64,000 nucleotides of DNA from an uncultured Maribacter sp. (GTDB lineage Bacteria; Bacteroidota; Bacteroidia; Flavobacteriales; Flavobacteriaceae): contig CANMKG010000001.1 of NCBI GenBank assembly GCA_947498505.1, positions 186,001 through 250,000 on the forward strand. Reading direction: 5' to 3'. The translations under genes and the position numbers were made by a program. The notes below the pieces were generated by a model that was given only the letters and a program-made list of their open reading frames with translations, ran no database searches and had not been told where the DNA came from. Shown here piece by piece: positions 8,660 to 18,167 of this stretch (the first letter of the stretch is position 1; each line of letters begins with the position of its first letter).

Positions 8660-11600
8660 ATGAAGCATAATATTTTAGTTTTACTTAGTATTTTATCTAT
8701 CCTTAGTTTTTCATGTAATAACAAACGAGAAGGAACTCCAAAAGTTTTAGTTTTTTCTAAAACTATGGGGTATAAACATAAATCAATTTCAAAAGGAGTT
8801 GAAGCGCTACAAAAATTAGGAAAAGAGAATGGATTTGAAGTTGATACTACAATAAACGCAGTTTCTTTTAGTGATGACAATTTAAAAAAATACTCTTCTG
8901 TTATCTTTTTAAATACTACGGGAAATATTTTGAATCATTATCAAGAAGCGGCTTTTGAACGTTACATACAAGCAGGAGGAGGATTCGTAGGGATACATGC
9001 AGCGACAGATACTGAATACGATTGGGGTTGGTATACCAAATTAGTCGGAGCACAATTTAAAAGCCACCCATCTGGTACTCCCGAAGCTGATTATAGCATT
9101 GTTGATAGTAATTTTGGATTAGCTGAGGGAAAGTGGCATAAGGCTGATGAGATATACAATTTAAAACGTATAAATGAAAGGGTAAATGTAGTAGTTACCG
9201 TTGATGAAAATTCATATTCTGGTGGAGAAAATGGGAAAAATCATCCAATTAGTTGGTATCATGAGTATGATGGGGGAAGAGCTTTTTACACTGCATTAGG
9301 TCATACTGACGAAAGTTACGAAGATACCAAGTTTCTGAATCACGTTTTAGCTGGAATAAAGTATGCAATAGGAGAAAACCAAAATTTAGATTACACCAAG
9401 GCGTTATCTCAAATTCCTCCAGATATGGATAGGTTTTCTAAAGTAAATTTAAAGGTTGGCGCTTTTTTTGAACCTACAGAAATGACAATTTTGCCAAATA
9501 ATGATGTTTTGGTAGCGCAACGACGGGGAGAAATTTTGCATTATAATCATCTGTCGAAAGAAATAAAAGAAGTGGCCTTTTTAGATGTTTATTTTAAAGC
9601 TAACGTAAAAGGTGTTAATGCTGAGGAAGGTTTAATGGGATTACAAAAAGACCCCAATTATGCTGAAAATAACTGGGTATATGTTTTTTATAGTCCATCT
9701 GGTGATACATGGGTAAATAGACTATCCCGTTTTAAGTTTAAGGAAGGAGTTTTTGATTTAAATTCTGAGCAAATTATCTTAGATGTTGACAGTCAGCGTG
9801 AAATTTGCTGTCATACAGGAGGTTCAATAGCTTTTGACTCAAATGGTTTATTGTACTTATCTACTGGTGATAATGCCACTCCTTTTAATCAAAAAGGGGT
9901 AAAATATACAAATAGAGGTTTTGCTCCTTTGAATAATGTTGAAGGAAGTGAACAATATGATGCCAGACGTTCCTCAGGAAATACCAACGATTTACGTGGT
10001 AAAATAATTAGAATTAAGGTAAATAAAGATGGTTCTTATACTATACCAGAAGGAAATCTTTTTCCAGAAGGTACAGCAAACACACGACCAGAAATATATA
10101 CCATGGGTCATAGAAACCCATACCGTATTTCGGTAGATCAAAAAAATGGTTATGTATATTGGGGTGATGTTGGACCAGATTCTAGAAAAGATGAGTTTGA
10201 TACGAGAGGACCAAAAGGGTACGATGAAATGAATCAGGCTAAAGAAGCAGGTAATTTTGGTTGGCCATTTTTTATAGCTGATAATAAGCCCTATCGTGAG
10301 TATAATTATGCAACTGGTGAGCACGGGGATGCCTTTGACCCGGAAAAACCAATGAATACTTCTAAGAACAATACTGGATTAAAAGAGTTGCCAAAAGCAA
10401 TGCCAGCCTATGCTTATTATCCTTACGTTGATTCTGGTGAGTTTCCTCAAGTAGGTTCAGGAGGTAGAAATGCCATGGCAGGACCTGTTTATTATTCAGA
10501 TTTGTATGATGGAAAAAATAACCTACCTAGTTATTATGATGGAAAAGTAATTGTTTATGATTGGATAAGAGGATGGATGAAAGCAGTTACCTTTTTTGAA
10601 GACGGAAATTTTAATAAAATGGAACCTTTTGCTTCTGATATTCAGGTTAATAGTTTAATTGATATGGAGGTAGGACCTGATGGAAAAATTTATCTTTTAG
10701 AGTACGGGAAAGGTTGGTTTTCTAAAAATCCAGATGCAGCTTTAAGCTACGTTTCTTTTAATGGAGGCAATAGAGCTCCAATAATTAATAATTTTGAGGT
10801 TGATAAAACTTCCGGAAAAACACCACTCGTTGTTTCTGCCAAGGTTGACGCTATGGATAGAGAAGGTGATGTGTTGACTTATGAATGGAACTTGGGTAAC
10901 GGAGTTGTTAAAAAGACTACCGAACCTCAAATATCTTTTACATATGATGAAGTAGGGGACTATAAGGTTTCTGTAGCAGTAAATGATGGTAAAGGAGAAT
11001 CAGTTGAAAGTACAACGCATCATATTGTCTCAGGTAATACCTTACCTAATGTTACTATTAACATTATAGATGGAGATATAACATCATTTGTTCCGGGAGA
11101 AGCAATTTCCTATGAGGTTGTGGTTACAGATTCCGATGAGGAAACCATTGATGCATCCAACATTTTTGTATCCGTAGATTATTTAGAAGGTATGGATAAA
11201 GTAGCTATGTCTATGGGGCATCAACAAGTTTCTGAAACGGTTATTGGAAAGTCACTTACGCAAAGTATGGATTGTAAAGCATGTCATAAAGAGTCAGAAC
11301 CTTCCTTAGGACCTTCCTATATAGAAGTGGCTAAGAAGTATAAAAACGACTCAAATTTTATGAAGTATATTCAGAATAAAATAGCAACAGGTGGAGCAGG
11401 AGTATGGGGAGAAGTTGTAATGCCAGCGCACCCCAATATTACGACAGGTGAATCACGACAAATAGCTACTTATATTGCTTCGTTAACAGGTGAAGATAAA
11501 AAACCTTCGTTACCAGTAAAGGGTATCATTGTACCTGAAAAAGTGGAAAAAGGCAATACTATGGTAATAACAGCAAGCTATACAGATAATGGTTCAGACG

Positions 11601-11662
11601 GAGCTATTCCTTTAACAAGTACCAAGGTGGTTGCATTATCACAAAAGGATGATACCGAATAA
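8660..11662 (+). CDS. ThuA / quinoprotein sugar dehydrogenase / PKD / cytochrome c fusion lipoprotein
   Basis: 1000 residues. A lipoprotein signal ends in LSFSC (Cys19). A ThuA-like domain follows (about 28-235: VLVFSKTMGYKHKSI, GGGFVGIHAATDTEYDW, YTALGHTDESY). Next is a glucose/sorbosone dehydrogenase beta-propeller (about 255-690: EEGLMGLQKDPNY, CCHTGGSIAFD, GHRNPYRIS), then a PKD domain (about 705-795: VGDYKVSVAVNDGKGES), then a c-type cytochrome with heme motif CKACH at 872-876 and a likely Met ligand in VVMPAHP. The order suggests sugar oxidation with electrons passed to a tethered cytochrome on the cell envelope. The ThuA part is related to keto-disaccharide-processing proteins. Substrate unknown. 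It stands alone, and its stop codon lies only five bases from that of the convergent M1 peptidase. Confidence 0.88.
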   Translation: MKHNILVLLSILSILSFSCNNKREGTPKVLVFSKTMGYKHKSISKGVEALQKLGKENGFEVDTTINAVSFSDDNLKKYSSVIFLNTTGNILNHYQEAAFERYIQAGGGFVGIHAATDTEYDWGWYTKLVGAQFKSHPSGTPEADYSIVDSNFGLAEGKWHKADEIYNLKRINERVNVVVTVDENSYSGGENGKNHPISWYHEYDGGRAFYTALGHTDESYEDTKFLNHVLAGIKYAIGENQNLDYTKALSQIPPDMDRFSKVNLKVGAFFEPTEMTILPNNDVLVAQRRGEILHYNHLSKEIKEVAFLDVYFKANVKGVNAEEGLMGLQKDPNYAENNWVYVFYSPSGDTWVNRLSRFKFKEGVFDLNSEQIILDVDSQREICCHTGGSIAFDSNGLLYLSTGDNATPFNQKGVKYTNRGFAPLNNVEGSEQYDARRSSGNTNDLRGKIIRIKVNKDGSYTIPEGNLFPEGTANTRPEIYTMGHRNPYRISVDQKNGYVYWGDVGPDSRKDEFDTRGPKGYDEMNQAKEAGNFGWPFFIADNKPYREYNYATGEHGDAFDPEKPMNTSKNNTGLKELPKAMPAYAYYPYVDSGEFPQVGSGGRNAMAGPVYYSDLYDGKNNLPSYYDGKVIVYDWIRGWMKAVTFFEDGNFNKMEPFASDIQVNSLIDMEVGPDGKIYLLEYGKGWFSKNPDAALSYVSFNGGNRAPIINNFEVDKTSGKTPLVVSAKVDAMDREGDVLTYEWNLGNGVVKKTTEPQISFTYDEVGDYKVSVAVNDGKGESVESTTHHIVSGNTLPNVTINIIDGDITSFVPGEAISYEVVVTDSDEETIDASNIFVSVDYLEGMDKVAMSMGHQQVSETVIGKSLTQSMDCKACHKESEPSLGPSYIEVAKKYKNDSNFMKYIQNKIATGGAGVWGEVVMPAHPNITTGESRQIATYIASLTGEDKKPSLPVKGIIVPEKVEKGNTMVITASYTDNGSDGAIPLTSTKVVALSQKDDTE

Positions 11663-11667
11663 TAGTA

Positions 11668-13290
11668 TTATTTTGTTGGTTTTGCCTGTATGTAAAAATT
11701 CTCGTCTATTTTGATTTTTGAGGATTTGATGTTATCCGTTTTCCAATCTTTTGAAGGGAATATCCATTGCGGTTGTTTGTCAATAAATATCCTTACAGGC
11801 ATATCAAAATCTGCAACTATATTGGTATACCTGTAAGTTAATTTTTCATTGGTAAGTTGATATTCTAAAATAGGTATTTTGGTAGTTCTTAAATATTGAT
11901 TAAAGAAAGCAGAGAGATCCTTATTGGTTTGTTTGCTTATGTAATTCTCTATTTGTTCTGTAGTAACAGTTTGATGATAAAACTCTTTATTTAGTCCTCT
12001 TAAGATTGATTTCCATAGGGCGTCATCCTCAATAAGTTGACGCAAGGTGTGTAACATATTAGCCCCTTTATAGTACATGTCATTAGAGCCAGTGTTATTT
12101 ACATTATAGTGACCTATTATTGGTTTATCATTTAGAATATTTGAACGTGTACCAATTATATATTCGTTTGCAGCTTTTGTTCCGAAATGATAATCAAGGT
12201 ATAAGCTTTCCGAATATGCAGTAAAGCTTTCATGAATCCACATGTCAGCGGCATCTTTGTAGGTGATATTGTTAGCAAACCACTCATGACCAGATTCATG
12301 GATTATTATAAAGTCAAACTTTAAACCCCACCCAGTTTTCGATAAATCTCGTCCTAAATAACCATTTTTATATTTATTACCATATGTAACCGAACTTTGA
12401 TGTTCCATACCTAAATATGGTACTTCAACCAGTTTAAAGCCATCTTCATAAAACGGGTAAGGGCCAAACCAATTTTCAAAAGCTTCAAACATTAGTTTAG
12501 TTTGTTTAAACTGTTTTTTTGCTTTTGATAAGTTTTCCTTGAGCACGTAGTAATTAATATCTAATTCCCCATTTTCACCGTCATACTTCTCTCCAAAATG
12601 AACATAATCACCGATATTTACATTTACACCGTAGTTATTTATGGGGTTGGTAACAAGCCAATTGTAAGTGGCGGTATCATCTTTCTTTTCAACACTTAAC
12701 AGTTTTCCGTTTGAAACATTTATTAGTTTTTTGGGAACTGTAACACTTATAGCCATACTATCTACTTCATCATACATATGGTCTTTGTTAGGCCACCAAA
12801 TACTGGCGCCAATACCCTGACAAGATGTTGCAACAAATGGATTATCATTACTATCTGTCTTCCATGAAAAACCACCATCCCATGGGGCCCTAATGGCTTC
12901 TCTGGGTTTTCCAGAATAATGAACTATAACCTCGTTATATTGCTTTTTTTGCTGTTTCTTTTTTAATTTTATAAAATGAGCATTTCCTGTTGAGGTAAAC
13001 TCAAGGGTTTTACCGTCTTGTGTTACTTTATTTATTTTTAGCGGCCGCTGTAAATCTATCTGAAGTGTTTGGTTTTCTTCCAAAACTTTATATCGAATTG
13101 TATTGCTACCTGAAATGAATTTTTTTTCAGGATCTACAGCAACTTTTAAATGATAGTAATTTAAATCCCACCAAGCTCTTTCGGGAGTAATACTACCTCT
13201 TAACGAGTCCAGTTTTGTAAATTCCTGTCCTTGTGCAAAAAAAGAAATGTTGATTACTATAAAAGCAGATAAAAATAAACTTCTGTTCAT
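11668..13290 (-). CDS. M1-family zinc metallopeptidase, exported
   Basis: 540 residues with a Sec signal peptide (ends near FFAQGQ). The zinc site is intact: H331-E332-S-G-H335 followed, with the family spacing of 18, by E354 in MWIHES. The gluzincin substrate motif is present as GMEHQS. The N-terminal beta domain (YYHLKVAVDPEKKFISG) is typical. At 540 residues it is the short form, lacking the C-terminal armadillo-like domain of full-length aminopeptidase N (about 870 residues). It starts one base after the stop of the M28 peptidase gene, so the two are co-transcribed and presumably cooperate in periplasmic peptide trimming. Confidence 0.9.
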   Translation of the reverse strand: MNRSLFLSAFIVINISFFAQGQEFTKLDSLRGSITPERAWWDLNYYHLKVAVDPEKKFISGSNTIRYKVLEENQTLQIDLQRPLKINKVTQDGKTLEFTSTGNAHFIKLKKKQQKKQYNEVIVHYSGKPREAIRAPWDGGFSWKTDSNDNPFVATSCQGIGASIWWPNKDHMYDEVDSMAISVTVPKKLINVSNGKLLSVEKKDDTATYNWLVTNPINNYGVNVNIGDYVHFGEKYDGENGELDINYYVLKENLSKAKKQFKQTKLMFEAFENWFGPYPFYEDGFKLVEVPYLGMEHQSSVTYGNKYKNGYLGRDLSKTGWGLKFDFIIIHESGHEWFANNITYKDAADMWIHESFTAYSESLYLDYHFGTKAANEYIIGTRSNILNDKPIIGHYNVNNTGSNDMYYKGANMLHTLRQLIEDDALWKSILRGLNKEFYHQTVTTEQIENYISKQTNKDLSAFFNQYLRTTKIPILEYQLTNEKLTYRYTNIVADFDMPVRIFIDKQPQWIFPSKDWKTDNIKSSKIKIDENFYIQAKPTK

Positions 13291-13291
13291 G

Positions 13292-14626
13292 CTATTCTCT
13301 TATGATTTTGTTTGGAAATACTACAACGCTTTCGTGGCCATTTTCGTTAACTGCTGCAACTCCAAAAAAGAAATTATCAATAACAATACCGTTTAACGTA
13401 AATTCCGTAACATTACCAACATATCTACTATTATCCCATGTTGGAGAAGTTGTGTCTCTCCAATATATTTTATATCCTTTAGCTCCCTTAACGGCACTCC
13501 AGGCTAATTTTGCAGAAGGTTCTACAATACCTCCAATTTTTACTTCTTTAGGTGAAGGTGCAGCCCAAGCTAAAGACGCAAGGTTTATGGCGTTTACGGC
13601 AGTAAGTTTTTTAGCATAATCAAAGTTTACATATTCTAGTTTGTCTCCATAGGCAATACCATTTTCGGTTCTAATATCCTGATGTTGCTGTGTATAATTT
13701 TCATGTGCTTCCATTATTCTAATACCGGGAAAACCAACATCGTTAAATGGACGATGATGTCCTCCACGACCAAAGCGATCCAACCTGTAAATCATCATAG
13801 GGTTCATTTCGGGCATATACTTTTTAGTTGTTTTGTAAATATACCTAGCCAGCTGTCTAGATATACCATCTACTTCGCCTCCATAATATCTTCTGGCTTT
13901 TCGTTCAGCTTCTGTTTCCGTTGGAGGTACGGGCTCAGAGAAGATTCTAAAATCTCTGTTACTAATAAACCCGTCTACACCGGTGATATTTCCTATCATA
14001 TCATTATTGAGGACTCCAATAATATTCCAGTTATTCTTCTTTGCGTATTCGGCAAGTCCTTTTCCACCGAACAATCCTTGTTCTTCACCAGATAAACCAA
14101 CATAAACAATACTGTTTTCAAAACTATATTTTGAAAGCACTCGCGCCGCTTCAATAGTACCTGCCATTCCACTAGCGTTATCGTTAGCTCCTGGTGATAT
14201 AGAGGTATAATTATTTGGATCACTAACCCTTGAGTCAATGTCACCACTCATTATAATAAATCTATTTGGGTATTTAGTGCCTTTTTGAATGGCAACAACA
14301 TTAACAACATTAACATCTTTTAGAATTCTATCACCTGTACCTTTTTTTACCAAATTACTTTGGTAAAACACGTTTAAACAGTTATTACAATTTTTTGATA
14401 CGGTTTCAAACTCACTTTTTATCCATCTTCTTGCAGCTCCAATACCTGTTGTTTTAGACAAGGTGTCACTTAAGGTATGCCTAGTTCCAAAACTTACCAA
14501 GGTGGTAATATCTTTTTTAATTCTTTCTGAGGAGACCGTTTCTATGATATCATAAATATCATCATCACTTTGCGCAATACTTATTGAACATGACAATAGT
14601 ACTGCTAACACTAGCAAATTTTTCAT
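13292..14626 (-). CDS. M28-family exported metallopeptidase with Fn3-like C-terminus
   Basis: 444 residues with a Sec signal peptide (LLSCSISIAQ). Peptidase M28 core: metal Asp in PGANDNASG, catalytic Glu in GLSGEEQGLFG, and a late His region NYTQQHQDI. The first metal ligand, normally His in a GHYDSR-like motif, reads GDIDSR here. A C-terminal Fn3-like domain (about 355-440: KLAWSAVKGAKGYKIYWRD) follows. First gene of a two-gene unit with the M1 peptidase. Aminopeptidase activity is likely from family knowledge; substrate unknown. Confidence 0.87.
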   Translation of the reverse strand: MKNLLVLAVLLSCSISIAQSDDDIYDIIETVSSERIKKDITTLVSFGTRHTLSDTLSKTTGIGAARRWIKSEFETVSKNCNNCLNVFYQSNLVKKGTGDRILKDVNVVNVVAIQKGTKYPNRFIIMSGDIDSRVSDPNNYTSISPGANDNASGMAGTIEAARVLSKYSFENSIVYVGLSGEEQGLFGGKGLAEYAKKNNWNIIGVLNNDMIGNITGVDGFISNRDFRIFSEPVPPTETEAERKARRYYGGEVDGISRQLARYIYKTTKKYMPEMNPMMIYRLDRFGRGGHHRPFNDVGFPGIRIMEAHENYTQQHQDIRTENGIAYGDKLEYVNFDYAKKLTAVNAINLASLAWAAPSPKEVKIGGIVEPSAKLAWSAVKGAKGYKIYWRDTTSPTWDNSRYVGNVTEFTLNGIVIDNFFFGVAAVNENGHESVVVFPNKIIRE

Positions 14627-14690
14627 TTTAACACTTTAATTAGACTTTTCTAAAGTACGGTATCTTGGCATTTAATTTCTTAAAAAAATG

Positions 14691-15872
14691 TTAACTCCTT
14701 CTTTTAAGAGCAATTATACCCAACGCAGGACCAATAAAAAGAACTAAATGCAAAAGAGTTGAAGGAACTTTAGGGCTCATGAAGGACAATAGCTCAATAC
14801 TTAAAATACTTACGGCAAAACCAATAGAGTTTACAATGGTGAGTCCTGTTCCTTTTAATTCAGGAGAAACAGCATTAGCTACAAGGTTTGAAAATTGTGG
14901 AGAATCTGCAGTTACCGCCATTCCCCATATACACCAAATGCATAGAAATAAAATAGGAGTAGTGTTAAATGCAAGAGGGGAAGCCAAGCATAGCAATCCG
15001 GAAATAAATAATGCATAAAAAGCAACTTTATAACTCCCAACACGAATAGAAAGTATTCCTCCTAAGAAACATGATAAACCTCCAAAAGCAATTATAATTC
15101 CCGTCCAGAGCGGTACGTTTATTTCTGTATTATTTAGTTGATTAAATGTTTTAATTGCAAAAGGCGTAAATGCCCAAAACGCGTATAATTCCCACATATG
15201 TCCAAAATAGCCAAATGCTGCTTTTTTAAAACCTGATTGCTTGAAAAGAGAAAACCCTGCTGCGAGTTGCAATTTAGTGCTTGGTTTTCTATATGGTCCA
15301 TTTGGAACAAGTAAAAACATTAGTATTCCTCCCGAAATGGCCATTATTGAAGTGATTTTTATAACAGCAGTATAACTAACTGTGTTGTTAAAACTCTTAA
15401 TAAAATATGGAAAAGCGGTACCTAATATTAATGCTCCAACAAGAAACCCTAATGCCTTTCCTAGGCCCTTTTCGTGATAATCGGAGGCAATTTTCATACC
15501 CACAGGGTAAATTCCAGCAAGAAAAAAACCAGTACCAAATCTAGCGGATAATAAATCCCATTTTGATAGATGTTCCAAAAGTAGCGAAGCATTGCAAAGA
15601 GCCCCTAGAATGGCACATGTTACAAAAACTTTAGAGGGAGAAAACCTGTCTGCAATCATTAACATTGCAAATAAAAATGTACCTACTATAAATCCAAATT
15701 GAACCGAGGAAAGTACATATCCCATTATTTCGCTACCCAAACCTGTTTTGAGCGTTAGCGATTCTATCACCGAATTTCCTGCAAACCATAGCGATGTACA
15801 TGCAAATTGAGATAGAATTATAACAGGAAGAATATGTTTTTTTTGCTTCAAAAAATAGAAGTAATTAATCAA
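14691..15872 (-). CDS. MFS transporter linked to trehalose synthesis gene
   Basis: 393 residues, twelve predicted membrane helices, with an MFS fold (loop ADRFSPSKVF after helix 2, central loop around PNGPYRKPSTKL). Its ATG lies inside the 3' end of the trehalose-6-phosphate synthase/phosphatase gene (8-base overlap), indicating translational coupling. The pairing suggests transport of a sugar or compatible solute, but substrate cannot be read from sequence. Confidence 0.85.
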   Translation of the reverse strand: MINYFYFLKQKKHILPVIILSQFACTSLWFAGNSVIESLTLKTGLGSEIMGYVLSSVQFGFIVGTFLFAMLMIADRFSPSKVFVTCAILGALCNASLLLEHLSKWDLLSARFGTGFFLAGIYPVGMKIASDYHEKGLGKALGFLVGALILGTAFPYFIKSFNNTVSYTAVIKITSIMAISGGILMFLLVPNGPYRKPSTKLQLAAGFSLFKQSGFKKAAFGYFGHMWELYAFWAFTPFAIKTFNQLNNTEINVPLWTGIIIAFGGLSCFLGGILSIRVGSYKVAFYALFISGLLCLASPLAFNTTPILFLCIWCIWGMAVTADSPQFSNLVANAVSPELKGTGLTIVNSIGFAVSILSIELLSFMSPKVPSTLLHLVLFIGPALGIIALKRRS

Positions 15873-18072
15873 TAAACTTTTTCAGCAACTCTCTAACGTT
15901 TTTTGTGTTTTCGATGAAATATTTTGCTTGCGTTTTTTGTCTTCCAACTTTTACGGAAATGGTAGATTTAGGAAGTTCTTCAAACATATATTCATCTGTC
16001 CAGTCGTCTCCCATAGCAAAAACAAAGTCAAAATCAGATTCGCCCAATACTCTTACTGCAGCTCTACCTTTATTGACGTTACTACTTTTCACTTCCATTA
16101 CCTTATTACCGTTAAGTACACTGAGACTATCGTTGCTTGTTAAACTTGTGAGCACTGTATTTAGTTCTGTTGCACGTTTTTCTCCAAAATCTGGATCTGT
16201 ATTTCGATAGTGCCAAGCTAACGAGTAGTTTTTTTCCTCTACAAAGGATCCCGGAGTACGATCTACGAACGATTCTAAAACAGGCATAATTTTAGCCATC
16301 CAATCAGATTTTACTTTTTCAAGAAGCGAAAATTCTTTTCCGTTTCTTGAAATCCACACCCCATGCTCTACAATCATATTATATTTTTTGTGCAGAAACC
16401 ATTTGCTAAATGTTTGTTTATCTCTGCCGCTAATTAAAAATAGGGTAGTGTTTTTTTGATTGTGTAAGTGATCTAAAATATCATATAATTCTTCATCAGG
16501 CGAAGCTTTTTGTGGATCATTGTGAAAATCAGCAAGTGTACCATCATAATCTAAAAAGATAAGTCTGTTTTTCGCTGAAGCATAGTCGTCAATAATATCT
16601 TGAAGAATATCAGTATTTATTTTTCTAGAAACAAAAGCTTCGTTGTTTTTAATTTGATTGTTAAGTGCCGTCATAAATTCTTGTGCCCAAACTTCAACAT
16701 TATAACGTTCCAATCTTGTTTGAAGGAACATATTACGTGCCATTTGCTCTTTTTTAGGCATCGTAATTGCTTTTTTTAATGTTTCGGCTTGATGTTCAAA
16801 GTTGTTAGGGTTAATTAATAAAGCTTCGTTCATTTCATATGCTGAACCAGCCATTTCACTTAAAATTAATACACCTGTTCTATCTATTCGCGTAGCTATA
16901 TATTCTTTTGCAACAAGGTTCATTCCATCACGTAAAGGTGTTAACCAGGCAATATCGCATGAAGTATATAAATCTATTAAATTTTTAAAAGGCATTGATC
17001 TATAAAAATACCAAATAGGCGTCCAACTTACGGTTGACAATTCACCATTAATACGACCAACAAGCTCATCAATTTCTTTTTTTAAGAGTTTATATTGAGG
17101 CACGTTGGATCTAGAAGGAACTGCAAGAATAACTAGGCGTACTTTTTCTTTATATTCTGGGTATTTATTTAAAAAATATTCAAATGCATATATGCGTTTT
17201 GCAATACCTTTACTATAATCTAACCTGTCTATAGATAAAATAAGTTTAGTGTCTGGAGCCGATTTTTTATGGTCGTCCAAGCGTTTTTGCAATATTGAAC
17301 GCTTTTCTTCAGGCAAAGCGTCATGCGCTTCCGCTGCCTGCTTAAATTTTTGATAGTCTATTCCCATCGGAAAAGAGTCTACCTTAATCATCCGATTTCC
17401 AAGGGTAATATCATTAAAACTAACTTCTAAGCCTAAAAGCCTCCTTACTGAACTTAAAAAATGTCTTTCATAATCATAAGTGTGAAACCCAATTAGATCT
17501 GCTCCTAAAAGCCCAGAAAGTACTTCTTCACGCCAAGGCATGGTTCTAAATATTTCGTAGGAAGGAAACGGAATATGAAGAAAAAAACCAATTGTGGCAT
17601 TCGGTCTTTTTTCTTTTACCATTTGTGGAACAAGCATTAATTGATAGTCATGTACCCAAATAATATCATTATCATCCGAATTCTCAATTATGGCGTCAGC
17701 AAATTTTTGATTTACGGATTTATAGGTGTTCCAAAAACTAAGTTCAAATTCTGTGTATTCTAAAAAATAATGAAATAGAGGCCATATTGTTCTGTTACTA
17801 AAGCCAAAATAGAAGCCTTCCATTTCTTTTTGGGATAGTCCAACCTTTAAACAATTGTGTTTGGTTAACGCCTTATCTATCTCTTTATCAAGCTTTTTTG
17901 GTATGTCTTCATCGGTTAATCCGGACCAGCCAATCCAAAGGCTATCACCACTACTGTGAATGGATTTCATGCCTGTTGCTAATCCTCCAACGCTGGGAGT
18001 AGCAACAATGCCACCCTCAGAAATTTGAAGTTGTACTGGTAGTCTATTAGAAATTATTATAGTTTTACCCAT
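15865..18072 (-). CDS. otsBA: Bifunctional trehalose-6-phosphate synthase/phosphatase
   Basis: 735 residues in two domains. Residues 1-470 are a GT20 trehalose-6-phosphate synthase (SNRLPVQL, SVGGLATGM, WVHDYQLMLVPQ, FFLHIPFPSYEIFR, DRLDYSKGI, PLRDGMNLVAKEY). Residues about 490-735 are an OtsB-type HAD phosphatase with FLDYDGTLADF (nucleophile Asp) and GDDWTDEYMF (metal Asp). Together they make trehalose from UDP-glucose and glucose-6-phosphate in the cytoplasm. The gene overlaps the downstream MFS gene by eight bases and is divergent from a GH15 hydrolase gene 95 bases away. Trehalose is a common osmoprotectant in marine bacteria. Confidence 0.95.
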   Translation of the reverse strand: MGKTIIISNRLPVQLQISEGGIVATPSVGGLATGMKSIHSSGDSLWIGWSGLTDEDIPKKLDKEIDKALTKHNCLKVGLSQKEMEGFYFGFSNRTIWPLFHYFLEYTEFELSFWNTYKSVNQKFADAIIENSDDNDIIWVHDYQLMLVPQMVKEKRPNATIGFFLHIPFPSYEIFRTMPWREEVLSGLLGADLIGFHTYDYERHFLSSVRRLLGLEVSFNDITLGNRMIKVDSFPMGIDYQKFKQAAEAHDALPEEKRSILQKRLDDHKKSAPDTKLILSIDRLDYSKGIAKRIYAFEYFLNKYPEYKEKVRLVILAVPSRSNVPQYKLLKKEIDELVGRINGELSTVSWTPIWYFYRSMPFKNLIDLYTSCDIAWLTPLRDGMNLVAKEYIATRIDRTGVLILSEMAGSAYEMNEALLINPNNFEHQAETLKKAITMPKKEQMARNMFLQTRLERYNVEVWAQEFMTALNNQIKNNEAFVSRKINTDILQDIIDDYASAKNRLIFLDYDGTLADFHNDPQKASPDEELYDILDHLHNQKNTTLFLISGRDKQTFSKWFLHKKYNMIVEHGVWISRNGKEFSLLEKVKSDWMAKIMPVLESFVDRTPGSFVEEKNYSLAWHYRNTDPDFGEKRATELNTVLTSLTSNDSLSVLNGNKVMEVKSSNVNKGRAAVRVLGESDFDFVFAMGDDWTDEYMFEELPKSTISVKVGRQKTQAKYFIENTKNVRELLKKFID

Positions 18073-18122
18073 GAAATATATTTTGAAATCAATTTATAAT
18101 ATTTTTCTTACAAAAACGATAT

Positions 18123-18143
18123 AGTACTATGATAGTTAGTACT
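18123..18143. promoter_or_regulatory. Tandem AGTACT palindromes in the trehalose divergent promoter region
   Basis: Two copies of the six-base palindrome AGTACT (18123-18128 and 18138-18143), 15 bases apart centre to centre, sit between the divergent otsBA and GH15 genes. A minus-strand TAAGTTTG -7 element (18146-18153) directly adjoins them. The placement suggests an operator for otsBA. No regulator gene is adjacent. Confidence 0.3.
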
Positions 18144-18145
18144 GT

Positions 18146-18153
18146 CAAACTTA
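18146..18153 (-). promoter_or_regulatory. Candidate -7 element for otsBA
   Basis: The minus strand reads TAAGTTTG (TAnnTTTG), giving a leader of about 70 nt before the otsBA ATG at 18072 that would contain the AGTACT palindromes. No -33 TTG was confirmed. Confidence 0.35.
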
Positions 18154-18167
18154 CTTAATATAAGGTT

